NCBI GenBank assembly: GCA_963848955.1
Contig: CAWKFQ010000027.1
Span: forward strand, 186,001 to 250,000
DNA length: 64,000 nucleotides
Direction: 5' to 3'
Source: DASUPK01 sp963848955
GTDB taxonomy: Bacteria > Actinomycetota > Thermoleophilia > Solirubrobacterales > 70-9
Position numbers and translations under genes: made by a program. Below, piece after piece: positions 10,195 through 18,829 of the stretch (positions are counted from its first letter, which is position 1; each line of letters begins with the position of its first letter). The notes beneath the pieces are model-generated. The model searched no databases. It was not told where the DNA came from and saw only the letters and a list, made by a program, of their open reading frames with translations.

Positions 10195-11276
10195 GCCGCC
10201 CTCAGCCGCGCGCTCGGGCCCACGGCGCCGGCGGTCACCTGGATCCGGGCCGCCTCGGCTGACGGCACATGGGCGGATTCGGTCGCCGTGATCACCGCCT
10301 GACCGCCGGTCTCGAGCAGAGAGACGAGCAGCTCCCGGTGGCCCGGATCCAGCTCGCTCATCACGTCGTCGAGCAGCATCAGGGGGGCCGCCCGACCCGC
10401 CTCCATCAGGGCCGCCCGCTCGGCGAAGAGCAGGGCCAGGAGGGCGAGGCGCTGCTGGCCCTGGGAGCCGAACCGGCGCAGGGCCCTGCCGGTAAGACGA
10501 AGCTCCACCTCGTCGAGCTGCGGTCCGTAGGAGGTGTAGGCACGGCCCAGGTCCTCGCTGCGCCGGCGGGCCAGCTCCGCCGCCAGCTCGTCGCGCCCCC
10601 CCGCTGCCCGCGGCCGGTAGGAGATCTCGGCTTCGGGCAGCCCCAGCCCGGAGGCGAGCTCGGAGAACGTCTCGGCGAGCACACCAACGGCCTCTGACCG
10701 GGCCTCCATCAGCGGCTCGGCCTCGGCCGCCAGGCGCTCGTCCCAGGAGGGCAGCGAGGCGGGCTCTCCGAGGCCCGCGCGGATGCGCTGAACGAGGGCA
10801 TTGCGCTGCGCCAGCGTGCGGCCGAAGCGATTGCGCAGGTCGGCCCGGGCAGGCCAGATCGCGCCGCAGAGGCGGTCGAGGTGCGCGCGGCGATGCGCCG
10901 GTGACCCCTTGACGAGCTGCAGCCGATCCGGGTGGAAGACGCTCACCAGCGGCCGCTCGTCCGTCGCGCCCGCGAGCGGCCTGCCTGCGAGCAGGTGCCG
11001 GCGTTCTCCAGAGCGGTCGATCGCGGAGAGCAGTCGGGAGCCGCTCGCCGGCAGGTCGAGCTCCACCCGGGCGCCCTGATCGCCGAAGCGGATCATGTCC
11101 CGGTCATTGCCGGCCCGGAAGGAGCGGCCGGTGAGCCCGAAGTAGAGCGCCTCGAGCAGGTTGGTCTTGCCGGCGCCGTTCGAGCCGTGAATCACCACGA
11201 CACCGTCCCCGATCTCCGTCCGGTCATCGGCGAGGTTGCGGAACCCGCGACACTCGACTGCGCCGACGACCGGCAC
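10191..11276 (-). CDS. recF: DNA replication and repair protein RecF
   Basis: SMC-like ATPase that helps load RecA at gaps. It has a Walker A motif GSNGAGKTN near residue 30, an ABC-type signature region GSQGQQRLALLALL, and Walker B PLMLLDDVMSELD. At 361 residues it has normal length for the family, with no frameshift. The start is GTG at 11276. It lies 74 bases downstream of dnaN, and its stop overlaps the dciA start by 4 bases. Confidence 0.95.
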   Translation of the reverse strand: MPVVGAVECRGFRNLADDRTEIGDGVVVIHGSNGAGKTNLLEALYFGLTGRSFRAGNDRDMIRFGDQGARVELDLPASGSRLLSAIDRSGERRHLLAGRPLAGATDERPLVSVFHPDRLQLVKGSPAHRRAHLDRLCGAIWPARADLRNRFGRTLAQRNALVQRIRAGLGEPASLPSWDERLAAEAEPLMEARSEAVGVLAETFSELASGLGLPEAEISYRPRAAGGRDELAAELARRRSEDLGRAYTSYGPQLDEVELRLTGRALRRFGSQGQQRLALLALLFAERAALMEAGRAAPLMLLDDVMSELDPGHRELLVSLLETGGQAVITATESAHVPSAEAARIQVTAGAVGPSARLRAA

Positions 11277-11350
11277 TAATCGGGTGGCTCCTCCGCCACC
11301 AAACGGGTCGCGCTGGCGCGCGCCCTCGCATCAACGGGGCCCCCTCTCAT

Positions 11351-12454
11351 CTACACGTTGAGGCGAATCGGCATCACCAGGTAGCTGAAGTCATCCGCAT
11401 CGGACGGCTCGAGCAACCCCGGCCGCAGCGGGGAGATCAACTTCAGCACGACCTCGTCGGCGTCGATCGACTCCAGCCCGTCCCTGACGAACTCGGGGTT
11501 GAACCCGATCTCGAGCAGCTCACCCGAGTACGGGGCCGGCAGCGCCTCGCGGGCGTCGCCGAGGTCCGGGGTCTCGGCCGAGACCACCAGCTCCCCCTCC
11601 GAGAACGAGAGGCGCAGCGCCGCATTTCGCTGGGCGAGCTGTGAGACGCGTCGGGTGACCTCGAGCAGCTCGGCGCGCGGCAGCTTCACCTCGTGCTCGA
11701 AGGACTCGGGGAGCAGTTGCTGATGGTTGGGAAACTGGCCATCGATCAGCCTGGAGCTCAGCGAGGTCTGCCCGACCCGGAAGATCGCCTGGTTGCGGGT
11801 CAGCCAGACGCGCAGCGAGTCTTCGCCGGCCGCCTCGATCAGGCGCGCCAGCTCTCGCAGCGCTCGGGCAGGGACGTTGGCCTCGAGCCGCTCCCCGACC
11901 GAGGTGTCGAGCTTGGTGCTCTTCACCGCGAGCCGGTAGGAGTCGGTGGCGACCATCGTCATCTCGTCGCCCTCGACCGTCACGAGTACGCCGGTGAGCA
12001 CCGGGCGCGCTTCGTCGCGCGATGCCGCACGGGCGACCCGGTTGATGGTGTCGCGCAACGGCGCCGCCGGCAGCTCCGCCGGGTCTCCTTCAGCCTCCGG
12101 GAAGCGCGGGAAGTCATCGGCGGGCAGCGTCCGGAGGTGGAAGCGCGAGGAGCCGGCGCTCAGCTCGATGTCACGCTCGGCCTCACGCAACGCCAGCGAC
12201 ACCGGCCCGTCCGGCAGGGAGCGCACGACCTCCACCAGCAGCCGGCCCGGCAACACGATCGAGCCACCGCCCTCGATCTCGCCCTCGAGACCGACCTCGA
12301 GCCCGAGCTCCATGTCGGTCGCGCGCAGTCGCGCCTCCCCGTTGGCGCTGATCAGGATGCCGGAGAGCGCCTGCAGCGCCGCGCGCGCTGAGACCGCTCG
12401 CGAGACGACGAGGAGGGCATCGAGCAGAGCTTGCCTTGTGGTGTTGATCTTCAT
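11351..12454 (-). CDS. dnaN: DNA polymerase III sliding clamp (beta subunit)
   Basis: Ring-shaped processivity clamp for DNA polymerase III. The protein of 367 residues has the three-domain clamp pattern with MKINTTRQALLDAL at its start, ATDMELGLEV in domain I, TDSYRLAV in domain II and the C-terminal FSYLVMPIRL. An open frame extends upstream to 12550, but homology starts at ATG 12454, and the extra 32 residues would cover the dnaA-dnaN spacer with its DnaA-box-like repeats, so I use 12454. The ribosome site is weak. Confidence 0.95.
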   Translation of the reverse strand: MKINTTRQALLDALLVVSRAVSARAALQALSGILISANGEARLRATDMELGLEVGLEGEIEGGGSIVLPGRLLVEVVRSLPDGPVSLALREAERDIELSAGSSRFHLRTLPADDFPRFPEAEGDPAELPAAPLRDTINRVARAASRDEARPVLTGVLVTVEGDEMTMVATDSYRLAVKSTKLDTSVGERLEANVPARALRELARLIEAAGEDSLRVWLTRNQAIFRVGQTSLSSRLIDGQFPNHQQLLPESFEHEVKLPRAELLEVTRRVSQLAQRNAALRLSFSEGELVVSAETPDLGDAREALPAPYSGELLEIGFNPEFVRDGLESIDADEVVLKLISPLRPGLLEPSDADDFSYLVMPIRLNV

Positions 12455-12490
12455 CGCTGGTTGTTGGGCGTCCCTAGGAGTAGTAAGGGT

Positions 12491-12517
12491 TGTGGATGAC
12501 GTGGATATGTGGACAGC
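12491..12517. promoter_or_regulatory. Tandem DnaA-box-like repeats in dnaA-dnaN spacer (candidate origin element)
   Basis: The spacer between dnaA and dnaN holds three consecutive TGTGGA-type 9-mers: TGTGGATGA (12491-12499), CGTGGATAT (12500-12508) and TGTGGACAG (12509 region, sharing one base). Each resembles TGTGGATAA, the reverse complement of the DnaA box TTATCCACA, but none is exact. They are head to tail in one orientation. In many actinobacteria oriC occupies this spacer, but there it is several hundred bases long with many boxes, while here the whole gap is about 92 bases. Confidence 0.45.
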
Positions 12518-12546
12518 CTGATCTTCGATTCTTTCAGTCGGTTCGG

Positions 12547-13878
12547 TCACGATCCGTCAGGTCCCGAATCAGCAGGTCCCGAACGAAGCTGCAAGGTGAG
12601 CTCCTCGAGGGTTCGGGAGACGTTCGCGTCCTCGAGCGCACTGCTCTCGACCCGGCGGATGGCGTGCAGGACGGTCGTGTGGTCGCGGCGGTTGAAGGCC
12701 TGGGCGATCGCCGGAAGTGAGAGGTCGGTGAGCTCGCGGGTCAGATACATGGCGAGCTGACGGGCGCGGGCGACGGGCGCGGTGCGGCTGGGGGAGAGAA
12801 GGAGGTCGACGGTCAGCTCGAGCCGGGCGGCGACGGCTTGCTGGACCTGGCTGACATCGAGGGGTGGCGCCTGCGTCGGCGTGATCGTCTCGGCCGGCAG
12901 CGCGTTCTCGATGGAGGCGGTCGTGACGGCGGAGGCGGTCAGGGAGGAGATGGCCACCACTCGCGTCAGAGCGCCCTTCAGTACACGGAGGTTGGGCGAG
13001 GTCTTGGCAGCGAGGGCGCGGAGCGCATCGGGAGGGAGGGGCTCGGTGTGCTCCCGGGCGAGGTTGCCGAGGAAGACCAGGCGGGTGGCGAGATCCGGCG
13101 GCTCGACCGGGACAGTCAGCCCCCACTCGAAGCGGTCGCGAAGCCGGTCGGCGAGGTCCTTGAGCTCGGCGGGGACGCGATCCGCGGTGAAGACGAGCTG
13201 GGCCCCGCCCTCATAGAGCGCGTTGAAGGTGTGGAAGAACTCGTCGGAGGTTCGAGCCTTGCCCTGGAGGAACTGGACGTCGTCGATCAGCAGCACGTCG
13301 GCTCGGCGGTAGCGCTCCTTGAAGCCTTCGATCGAGGCACCGTTGAGGGAGGAGACGAACTCGTTGGTGAAGGACTCGGCGGTGGTGTAGTGAACGGTGA
13401 GCTGCGGACTGTGGCGGTTCAGGTAGTTGGCGATCGAGCCCAGCAGGTGGGTCTTGCCGAGCCCGGGCGGGCCGTGGAGGAAGAGGGGGTTGTAGGCCTC
13501 CCCCGGGGCTTCGGCGACGGCGAGGGACGCGGCATGCGCGAGCTGGTTCCCCGGGCCGATCACGAAGCGGTCGAACGTGTAGTCGGGGTTGAGTGCGACC
13601 CTGGAGGCAGCTTCCTCGGAGGCGCGAGCCTGCGCCGGCGCTGCGTCGGGAGCGACGAACTCGACCTCGCGGATCCCCTCGACGGACCTGGCGGCCGCCG
13701 CGCGCAGCAGCTCGAGGTAGCGCCGTCCGACCCAGCGAAGCACCCGCCGTGGACCCGTCAGGTAGAGGGTGGGGCCGCGCCGCGAGACGGGCGAGAGGGG
13801 GGAGAACCAGAGCCGGTAGGTGTCCTCGGTGACCGAGGCGGCCAGCTCCCGCTGGATCTCGCGCCAGGGACCCGCTAG
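12547..13878 (-). CDS. dnaA: Chromosomal replication initiator DnaA (start obscured by probable frameshift)
   Basis: AAA+ initiator that binds DnaA boxes and opens the origin. It has Walker A GPPGLGKT, Walker B LLIDDVQFL and the domain IV DNA-binding signature NRRDHTTVLHAIR. A complete-looking domain I precedes the GTG at 13743: PWREIQRELAASVTEDTYRLW is the typical beginning of the family and is coded up to about 13878. Upstream in that frame there is no ATG, GTG or TTG before a stop, so the true start probably lies in another frame (for example ATG 13954) with a one-base error between. The domain II linker is very short. It is divergent from rpmH. Confidence 0.9.
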   Translation of the reverse strand, partial: LAGPWREIQRELAASVTEDTYRLWFSPLSPVSRRGPTLYLTGPRRVLRWVGRRYLELLRAAAARSVEGIREVEFVAPDAAPAQARASEEAASRVALNPDYTFDRFVIGPGNQLAHAASLAVAEAPGEAYNPLFLHGPPGLGKTHLLGSIANYLNRHSPQLTVHYTTAESFTNEFVSSLNGASIEGFKERYRRADVLLIDDVQFLQGKARTSDEFFHTFNALYEGGAQLVFTADRVPAELKDLADRLRDRFEWGLTVPVEPPDLATRLVFLGNLAREHTEPLPPDALRALAAKTSPNLRVLKGALTRVVAISSLTASAVTTASIENALPAETITPTQAPPLDVSQVQQAVAARLELTVDLLLSPSRTAPVARARQLAMYLTRELTDLSLPAIAQAFNRRDHTTVLHAIRRVESSALEDANVSRTLEELTLQLRSGPADSGPDGS

Positions 13879-13935
13879 GTCCTGACGAACGTCACCGGCC
13901 TGCCCCTGAACCTGGTCCTCCTCTGTTTGTTGGGT

Positions 13936-14014
13936 GCGAGGGTGCTCCGGTCATGCGAGGGGCTCCGCAGGAGCCACCGGTCACATGAGTTAGGAGCAAC
14001 CCGTTTTGTGAAGC
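13936..14014 (+). repeat. Dispersed intergenic repeat, copy 2
   Basis: Contains GCGAGGGTGCTCCG (13936-13949) and GGAGCAACCCGTTTTGTG followed by GAAGC-like AAGC (13993-14014), matching the kinase-side copy at 1595-1650 in block order. Between the blocks lies an extra segment with the inverted pair GGGGCTCCGC/GGAGCC. It lies in the dnaA-rpmH gap, which I searched for TTATCCACA-like DnaA boxes without finding any. Confidence 0.5.
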
Positions 14015-14150
14015 TGGCGAGCGGCCGATCATAGGCTCGGCCCTGCGGCGTCGAAAGGGGTGGCCGGGCGCCCTCCGTGCAAAACGCGGCGAAAACCGCG
14101 AGCGGGCATTCGCGGCTCGCGGATGCCGGAGACGCCGAGGGGCCACGCCC

Positions 14151-14156
14151 TATACT
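14151..14156 (+). promoter_or_regulatory. Possible -10 element of the rpmH operon
   Basis: TATACT lies 37 bases before the rpmH ATG, in an otherwise GC-rich stretch. No convincing -35 hexamer is found 16-18 bases upstream. Confidence 0.35.
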
Positions 14157-14192
14157 GCCCTGCCTCTCGCCCTCCCGATTTGGGCCCTTTCG

Positions 14193-14327
14193 ATGAAGCG
14201 GACCTACCAGCCGAAGAAGCGCAAGCGAGCCCGGACCCACGGGTTTCGAGCGCGCAGCCGTACCCGATCCGGTCGGGCGATCCTGAGGCGGCGGCGTCAG
14301 AAGGGCCGCAAGCGCCTCACTCCCTAG
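14193..14327 (+). CDS. rpmH: 50S ribosomal protein L34
   Basis: A 44-residue protein beginning MKRTYQPKKRKRARTHGF and ending KGRKRLTP, an unmistakable L34 sequence, almost entirely basic. It is the first gene of the rightward block opposite dnaA, the classic bacterial arrangement, and the rnpA start codon follows within 3 bases. Confidence 0.97.
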   Translation: MKRTYQPKKRKRARTHGFRARSRTRSGRAILRRRRQKGRKRLTP

Positions 14328-14329
14328 CG

Positions 14330-14716
14330 TTGGCCTCCGAGGGCCGCCCCGATGCCCGCCGCCGCCGCCTCTCCAGGAGCGGCGACTTCGACCGTGTCTA
14401 CCGAGAGGGGGATTCGTGTGCCAACCGCTTCCTGGTCGTCTATTCCTTCGCCCGCCGCGACGATGAGCCGGAGGACGGTGCGCGGCTCGGTCTGTCGGTG
14501 GGCCGGAAGATCGGCAAGGCCGTGACCAGGAACAAGGTGAGGCGTGCCGTCCGGGACTCCTTCTGGGAGCTCTCCGAGCGGATTCAGCCCGGACGCGACT
14601 ACGTGATCGTCGCCCGGCCAGGGGCGGAGGGTCTACTCGAGCGTGAGGGTCAGGAGGGCGTCCGCGGCTCGCTGGCGGAGCTCATGGAGACTGCGGATGA
14701 GGAGCGTTTGTCGTGA
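14330..14716 (+). CDS. rnpA: Ribonuclease P protein component
   Basis: Protein subunit of RNase P, which matures the 5' end of tRNAs. The RNase P signature RNKVRRAVRDSFWE is present, preceded by LGLSVGRKIGKAVT and by the family start RLSRSGDFDRVYREG. I use the TTG at 14330 (128 residues) because it lies just after the rpmH stop and just before the conserved start; a long upstream extension of the frame would cover rpmH in a wrong frame. The stop overlaps yidD (GTGA). Confidence 0.93.
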   Translation: MASEGRPDARRRRLSRSGDFDRVYREGDSCANRFLVVYSFARRDDEPEDGARLGLSVGRKIGKAVTRNKVRRAVRDSFWELSERIQPGRDYVIVARPGAEGLLEREGQEGVRGSLAELMETADEERLS

Positions 14717-15030
14717 AACGCCTGCTCGAGGCTCTGCTGATCGCCCCGATCCGGGCCTACCAGCGCTGGATCTCTCCCGCCATCGCGCCGCGCTGCCGCT
14801 ATTACCCGACCTGCTCGGCCTACGCAATCGAGGCGGTCCGCGAGCTTGGTCCGGCCCGCGGAACGATCCTGGCCGGCTGGCGACTGCTGCGCTGCAACCC
14901 GTTCAGCCACGGGGGCGTCGACGAGCTCTCGGACCGCCGTCTGTTTCGGGACACGCCCACCAGGTCTGAGCGCCGGCGAAGGCCGGCTTCGCCGGCTCCC
15001 GCCGGATCCAACCGCCTCGACCCGACGTAG
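14713..15030 (+). CDS. yidD: Membrane protein insertion efficiency factor YidD
   Basis: Small protein that assists YidC-dependent membrane insertion. It shows the family motifs YQRWISP, YYPTCSAYAIEAV with its conserved cysteine, and RCNPFSHGG. The last ~30 residues, rich in Arg, Ser and Pro, go beyond the usual length. GTG start overlapping the rnpA stop. Confidence 0.93.
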   Translation: MKRLLEALLIAPIRAYQRWISPAIAPRCRYYPTCSAYAIEAVRELGPARGTILAGWRLLRCNPFSHGGVDELSDRRLFRDTPTRSERRRRPASPAPAGSNRLDPT

Positions 15031-15039
15031 GAGTCGTAC

Positions 15040-15795
15040 GTGCTCGCCGTAATCCCCGTCATCTCCCAACTCGAGGATCTCTTCAACTCGGCCATCACCT
15101 GGCTGCACGACGACGTCGGCGTCACCTGGGGTGTCGGGATCATCCTGATCACCTGGCTCTCCCGCTTCGTGGTCCTGCCCTTCACCCTCCGATCCATGCA
15201 CGGCATGCGCGAGATGCAGGCCCTGCAGCCGTACATCAAGGAGATCCAGGAGAAGTACAAGGACGACCGCCAGCGCATGCAGCGCGAGCAGATGGCGCTC
15301 TTCCAGGAGCATGGGGTGAACCCGCTCGCCGCCTGCCTGCCCCTGGTCTTCCAGTTCCCCGTCTTCATCGCGCTCTACAACCTCCTGCGGAGCACGACCT
15401 TCAGCGACGAGCTGAGAGCGTCGGGCGACCCTGGTTGGCTGTTCATCAACCATCTCGCGGAGCACCCCCAGGGCGCGGAGGCCGTGGTTCTGGTCGTACT
15501 CGCCGTCGCCGGCACCTTTGCCCTGATCCTCTTCACGCCCTCGCCCCAGACCACCGGCAGCGGCAACATGCAGCGCTACCTGTTCGCGGGAGTCTTCTCT
15601 CTGGTGACCGTCTTCCTGATCCCGAATGCTCCTGCCGGCATCGGTGTCTACTTCATCGCCAGCGGCCTCTGGCAGGTCGGCCAGCAGACCGTCATCCACT
15701 TCGTCTGGCCGCTGCCCGCGCTGCCGACCCCCGAAGAGGTGCGCGCGACGAAGCCGCCGCCTCCGCCTCCGCGCAAGCGCAAGCGGCGCCGGTAG
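15040..15795 (+). CDS. yidC: Membrane protein insertase YidC/Oxa1 family
   Basis: Inserts proteins into the cytoplasmic membrane alone or with SecYEG. The 251-residue protein is of the short Gram-positive/actinobacterial type without the large periplasmic domain. It has the first core helix followed by LPFTLRSMHGMREMQALQPY, the cytoplasmic hairpin (KEIQEKYKDDRQRMQREQM), and then the NPLAACLPLVFQFPVFIALY segment. The tail ends PPPPPPRKRKRRR, a basic end typical of ribosome contact. GTG start at 15040 with TAGGAG upstream. Confidence 0.95.
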   Translation: MLAVIPVISQLEDLFNSAITWLHDDVGVTWGVGIILITWLSRFVVLPFTLRSMHGMREMQALQPYIKEIQEKYKDDRQRMQREQMALFQEHGVNPLAACLPLVFQFPVFIALYNLLRSTTFSDELRASGDPGWLFINHLAEHPQGAEAVVLVVLAVAGTFALILFTPSPQTTGSGNMQRYLFAGVFSLVTVFLIPNAPAGIGVYFIASGLWQVGQQTVIHFVWPLPALPTPEEVRATKPPPPPPRKRKRRR

Positions 15796-15818
15796 GCGCC
15801 CCGGCTTAGACTCTCCGC

Positions 15819-16316
15819 GTGGCTGAAGGAGAGCTCGAGTCGCAGCAGGCGGTATTGCCGGAGGATCCGGCGGAGCGAGTTCGCGCGCTCCTCGAGCGCA
15901 TCCTCGAAGAGCTTGGGCTGGAGGCCTCGGTGGCGGTCGAGGAGGGCGAGGATGAGATCCAGGCCGACATCGAGGGCGAGGAGGTCGGTCTGCTGATCGG
16001 CCGCCACGGCCAGACGATCGACGCGATCCAGCTGCTCTGCTACCAGGCCGCCTTCCGTGGGCGCCAGGAGCGCAAGCGGGTCACGGTGGACGCTGCCGGC
16101 TACCGCCGTCGTCAGGGCGAGTCGCTGCGGCGCCGAGCCGACCTCGCCGCCGAGGACGCGATTCGTCACAACGAGGCGGTCGAGATGGACCCGATGGGCT
16201 CCAACGAGCGGCGGGTCGTCCACGAGCACCTCCGCGATCGCCCCGAGGTCGAGACCTACAGCGAGGGCGACGAGCCCAATCGCTACGTGGTGGTCGCACC
16301 TCTCGTCTCGGATTGA
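15819..16316 (+). CDS. khpB: RNA-binding protein KhpB (Jag; KH and R3H domains)
   Basis: Single-stranded RNA-binding protein linked to cell elongation in other bacteria. The middle carries a KH domain with the GxxG loop in LLIGRHGQTIDAI, and the C-terminus an R3H domain with NERRVVHEHL. The 165-residue protein lacks the N-terminal Jag-N domain, as is usual in actinobacteria. GTG start; its stop overlaps the rsmG TTG start (TTGA). Confidence 0.93.
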   Translation: MAEGELESQQAVLPEDPAERVRALLERILEELGLEASVAVEEGEDEIQADIEGEEVGLLIGRHGQTIDAIQLLCYQAAFRGRQERKRVTVDAAGYRRRQGESLRRRADLAAEDAIRHNEAVEMDPMGSNERRVVHEHLRDRPEVETYSEGDEPNRYVVVAPLVSD

Positions 16317-16992
16317 GCGCGATCCCGGAGGCGGCCGAGCCCGCGCTCGAGGATCTGCTGCGGATGCTGGAGGAGCCGCGCGCCCCGATCTCAGCTTCCA
16401 CCGCGCGAAAGGCGCGCGACGTCCACATCGCCGACTCGCTCAGCGGCCTCGAGCTCGAGCCGCTCCGTTCGGCCAGGCGGATCGCTGACCTCGGCAGCGG
16501 CGCCGGGCTCCCCGGCCTGGTGCTGGCCGCGGCGCTGCCCGGCACGCACGTCGACCTGATCGAGTCCGTCGAGCGCAAGTGCGCGCTTCCTGCGCGAAGC
16601 GATCGGCAGGATGGGTCTCGCCAACTGCCTCGGTCGTCTGCGAGCGCTCCGAGGAGTGGGCCGCCGGCGAGGGGCGCGAGGCCTACGAGGCCGTGACCGC
16701 CAGGGCCGTCGGCCGGCTCGCGACCCTCGCGGAGCTCGCCGCGCCGCTGCTGCAGGAAGGCGGAGTGCTCGCCGCCTGGAAGGGGGCTCGCTCCGCCGAC
16801 GAGGAGGCGGAGGTGCTGCGAGCGGCCGGTCGCCTGGCGATGGAGCCGACCGAGATCCGCTCAGTGCGGCCATATCCGGGCAGCCGCGACCGACACATCC
16901 ACCTGCTCCGCAAGAATGGACCGACTCCGAACGGGCTCCCGCGGCGCCCCGGGATGGCGGGGAAGCGGCCGTTCGGGACCGAACGAAACTGA
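16313..16992 (+). CDS. rsmG: 16S rRNA (guanine527-N7) methyltransferase RsmG (two frameshifts)
   Basis: Methylates G527 of 16S rRNA using SAM. The SAM motif IADLGSGAGLPGLVLA is in the first frame, then the sequence passes through a second frame for about 15 residues (FLREAIGRMGLANC) and into a third (EAYEAVTARAVG, then LLQEGGVLAAWKGAR). Shifts lie near 16586 and 16625. The complete protein would have about 225 residues, normal for the family. It lies between khpB and parA, as in many actinobacteria. Confidence 0.85.
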
Positions 16993-17006
16993 CCCGAACG
17001 AACTCA

Positions 17007-17786
17007 ATGGGAACCGTCTACGCGATCGCGAATCAGAAGGGCGGCGTGGGCAAGACGACCACGGCCGTCAACTTGGGCTCCTGCGTGGCCGCAGACGGGC
17101 AGCAGACGCTGCTCGTCGACCTCGACGCGCAATGCAATGCAACGGTTGCGCTCGGGCTGCCGAAGAACTCGACGCCCTCGTCCTACGACTGCCTGACGGG
17201 GGAGGTCTCGGTGGCCGAGGCCGCCCGGCCCGCCGGTTCCGACAACCTGTGGATAGTTCCCGCGCATGTCGATCTCGCCGGCGCCGCCATCGAGCTGCCG
17301 CAGGCCAGCGGCTATGAGACGCGCCTCCGCGAGGGTCTCGGCCCGGTCAGGGAGCGCTTCGCCTACACGCTGCTCGACTGCCCGCCCTCGCTCGGCCCGG
17401 TCGCGGTCAATGCCCTCGTCGCAGCCGACAAGGTGATCGTTCCGGTCCAGGCCGAGTACCTGGCACTTGAGGGCCTCGTCCAGTTCCTCGACACGCTGAA
17501 GGTCGTCCGCCAGGAGCTCAATCCTCACCTGGAGATGGCGGGGGTCCTGATCACGATGCACGACGATCGCACGCGGCTGGCACAGGACGTCGAGCGCGAG
17601 CTGCGAGAGCACCTCCCGGCGAGGGTCTTCAACACGGTGGTCCCGCGGAGCGTCCGGGTCGCCGAGGCCCCCAGCTACGGCATCCCGGTCTCCGAGCACG
17701 ATCCGAAATCGACCGGGTCCCGCGCCTATCGGGCCCTGGCGGATGAGGTGCTCGCCCTGCAGGCGGCGGAGAGGGAGGCCGCCTGA
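17007..17786 (+). CDS. parA: Chromosome-partitioning ATPase ParA (Soj)
   Basis: Dimerising Walker-type ATPase that moves ParB-bound origins. The deviant Walker A motif KGGVGKTT lies at residues 11-18, with LLVDLDAQCN and TLLDCPPSLG following. The start ATG 17007 precedes the family start VYAIANQKGGVG; an open frame runs further upstream but is rsmG in the wrong frame. The stop and the parB start share a base (TGATG). Confidence 0.95.
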   Translation: MGTVYAIANQKGGVGKTTTAVNLGSCVAADGQQTLLVDLDAQCNATVALGLPKNSTPSSYDCLTGEVSVAEAARPAGSDNLWIVPAHVDLAGAAIELPQASGYETRLREGLGPVRERFAYTLLDCPPSLGPVAVNALVAADKVIVPVQAEYLALEGLVQFLDTLKVVRQELNPHLEMAGVLITMHDDRTRLAQDVERELREHLPARVFNTVVPRSVRVAEAPSYGIPVSEHDPKSTGSRAYRALADEVLALQAAEREAA

Positions 17787-18646
17787 TGGCTGAGCGGCGC
17801 CGAGGCATGGGGAGGGGGCTCGCCGCGATCCTGCCGGAGAGCAACGCGGGAGGGCCGGAGCTGCGCGAGCTCGAGGTCACCCAGATCGAGCCCAACCCCG
17901 ACCAGCCGCGGGCCAAGTTCGACACGGCGTCGCTCGACGCCCTGGCCGGGTCGATCGGGTCCGTCGGGCTCCTCCAGCCGCTGATCGTCCGGCCCCTGGA
18001 TGACGGCCGCTACGAGCTGGTCGCCGGCGAACGGCGCTGGCGCGCCGCGCAGAAGGCAGGCATCGACCGGGTCCCCGCCGTGGTCCGGACCTCGCCGGAG
18101 GACGAGCGCATGCAGGTCGCGCTGATCGAGAACATGGTCCGCGAGGACCTCAACGCCGTGGAGGAGGCCCGAGCCTGCGCCGCCCTCGTGGAAGACCTCG
18201 GGATCTCGAAGGAGGAGCTCGCACGCCGCGTCGGCCGGAGCCGCGCCGCCATCTCCAATCTGATCCGGCTCCTGGATCTGCCCGACTCCGCGCTCGCTCT
18301 GCTCGAGCGTGGCGAGCTCAGTGAGGGGCACGGGAGGGCGATCCTCCAGGTCGGCGACCAGGACCGCCGCGCCCGGCTCGCCAAGCAGGCCGCCGCAGAG
18401 GGCTGGTCGGTCCGCGACACCGAGCGCCGGGCGGCCGATGGCGGCGCCCGCCGCACGAAGGCGAGTGGCGGCCGCATCTCGGCCGAGGAACGCGCGGCGA
18501 TGACGGAGGCTGAGGACCTGCTCGGCTCGGCGCTCGGGCAGGACGTCCGGGTGCGCCGCGACGGCAACGGCGTCAGGGCGGAGCTCCGCTTCGACGACGT
18601 CGGCGAGCTCGAGTCGCTGGCAAAGCGGCTTCGGCGCCGCAGCTAG
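17786..18646 (+). CDS. parB: Chromosome-partitioning protein ParB (Spo0J)
   Basis: CTP-dependent clamp that loads at parS sites near the origin. The N-terminal domain has the CTP-binding motifs VAGERRWRAA and IENMVREDLNAVEEA; the centre carries a helix-turn-helix, SKEELARRVGRSRAAISNL; the C-terminus is the dimerisation domain. It is 286 residues. I found no exact parS palindrome (TGTTTCACGTGAAACA) in the window, so its sites must lie elsewhere or be diverged. Confidence 0.95.
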   Translation: MAERRRGMGRGLAAILPESNAGGPELRELEVTQIEPNPDQPRAKFDTASLDALAGSIGSVGLLQPLIVRPLDDGRYELVAGERRWRAAQKAGIDRVPAVVRTSPEDERMQVALIENMVREDLNAVEEARACAALVEDLGISKEELARRVGRSRAAISNLIRLLDLPDSALALLERGELSEGHGRAILQVGDQDRRARLAKQAAAEGWSVRDTERRAADGGARRTKASGGRISAEERAAMTEAEDLLGSALGQDVRVRRDGNGVRAELRFDDVGELESLAKRLRRRS

Positions 18647-18659
18647 AATCAGCGCCCGC

Positions 18660-18733
<74 letters not shown>

Positions 18734-18829
18734 CTTCATCTGCCGCGGTGTTGGTGGGGGTCGCGGATGCTGGGTCTGGGGCGCTTCGGGCCGCTCCTAT
18801 AATCCGTGCGGACCTCCCGAGGAGCCTTT

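Noticed and set aside
17786..18646. parS site near parB
   Set aside because: I looked for the 16-bp palindrome near parAB and the origin and found no match.
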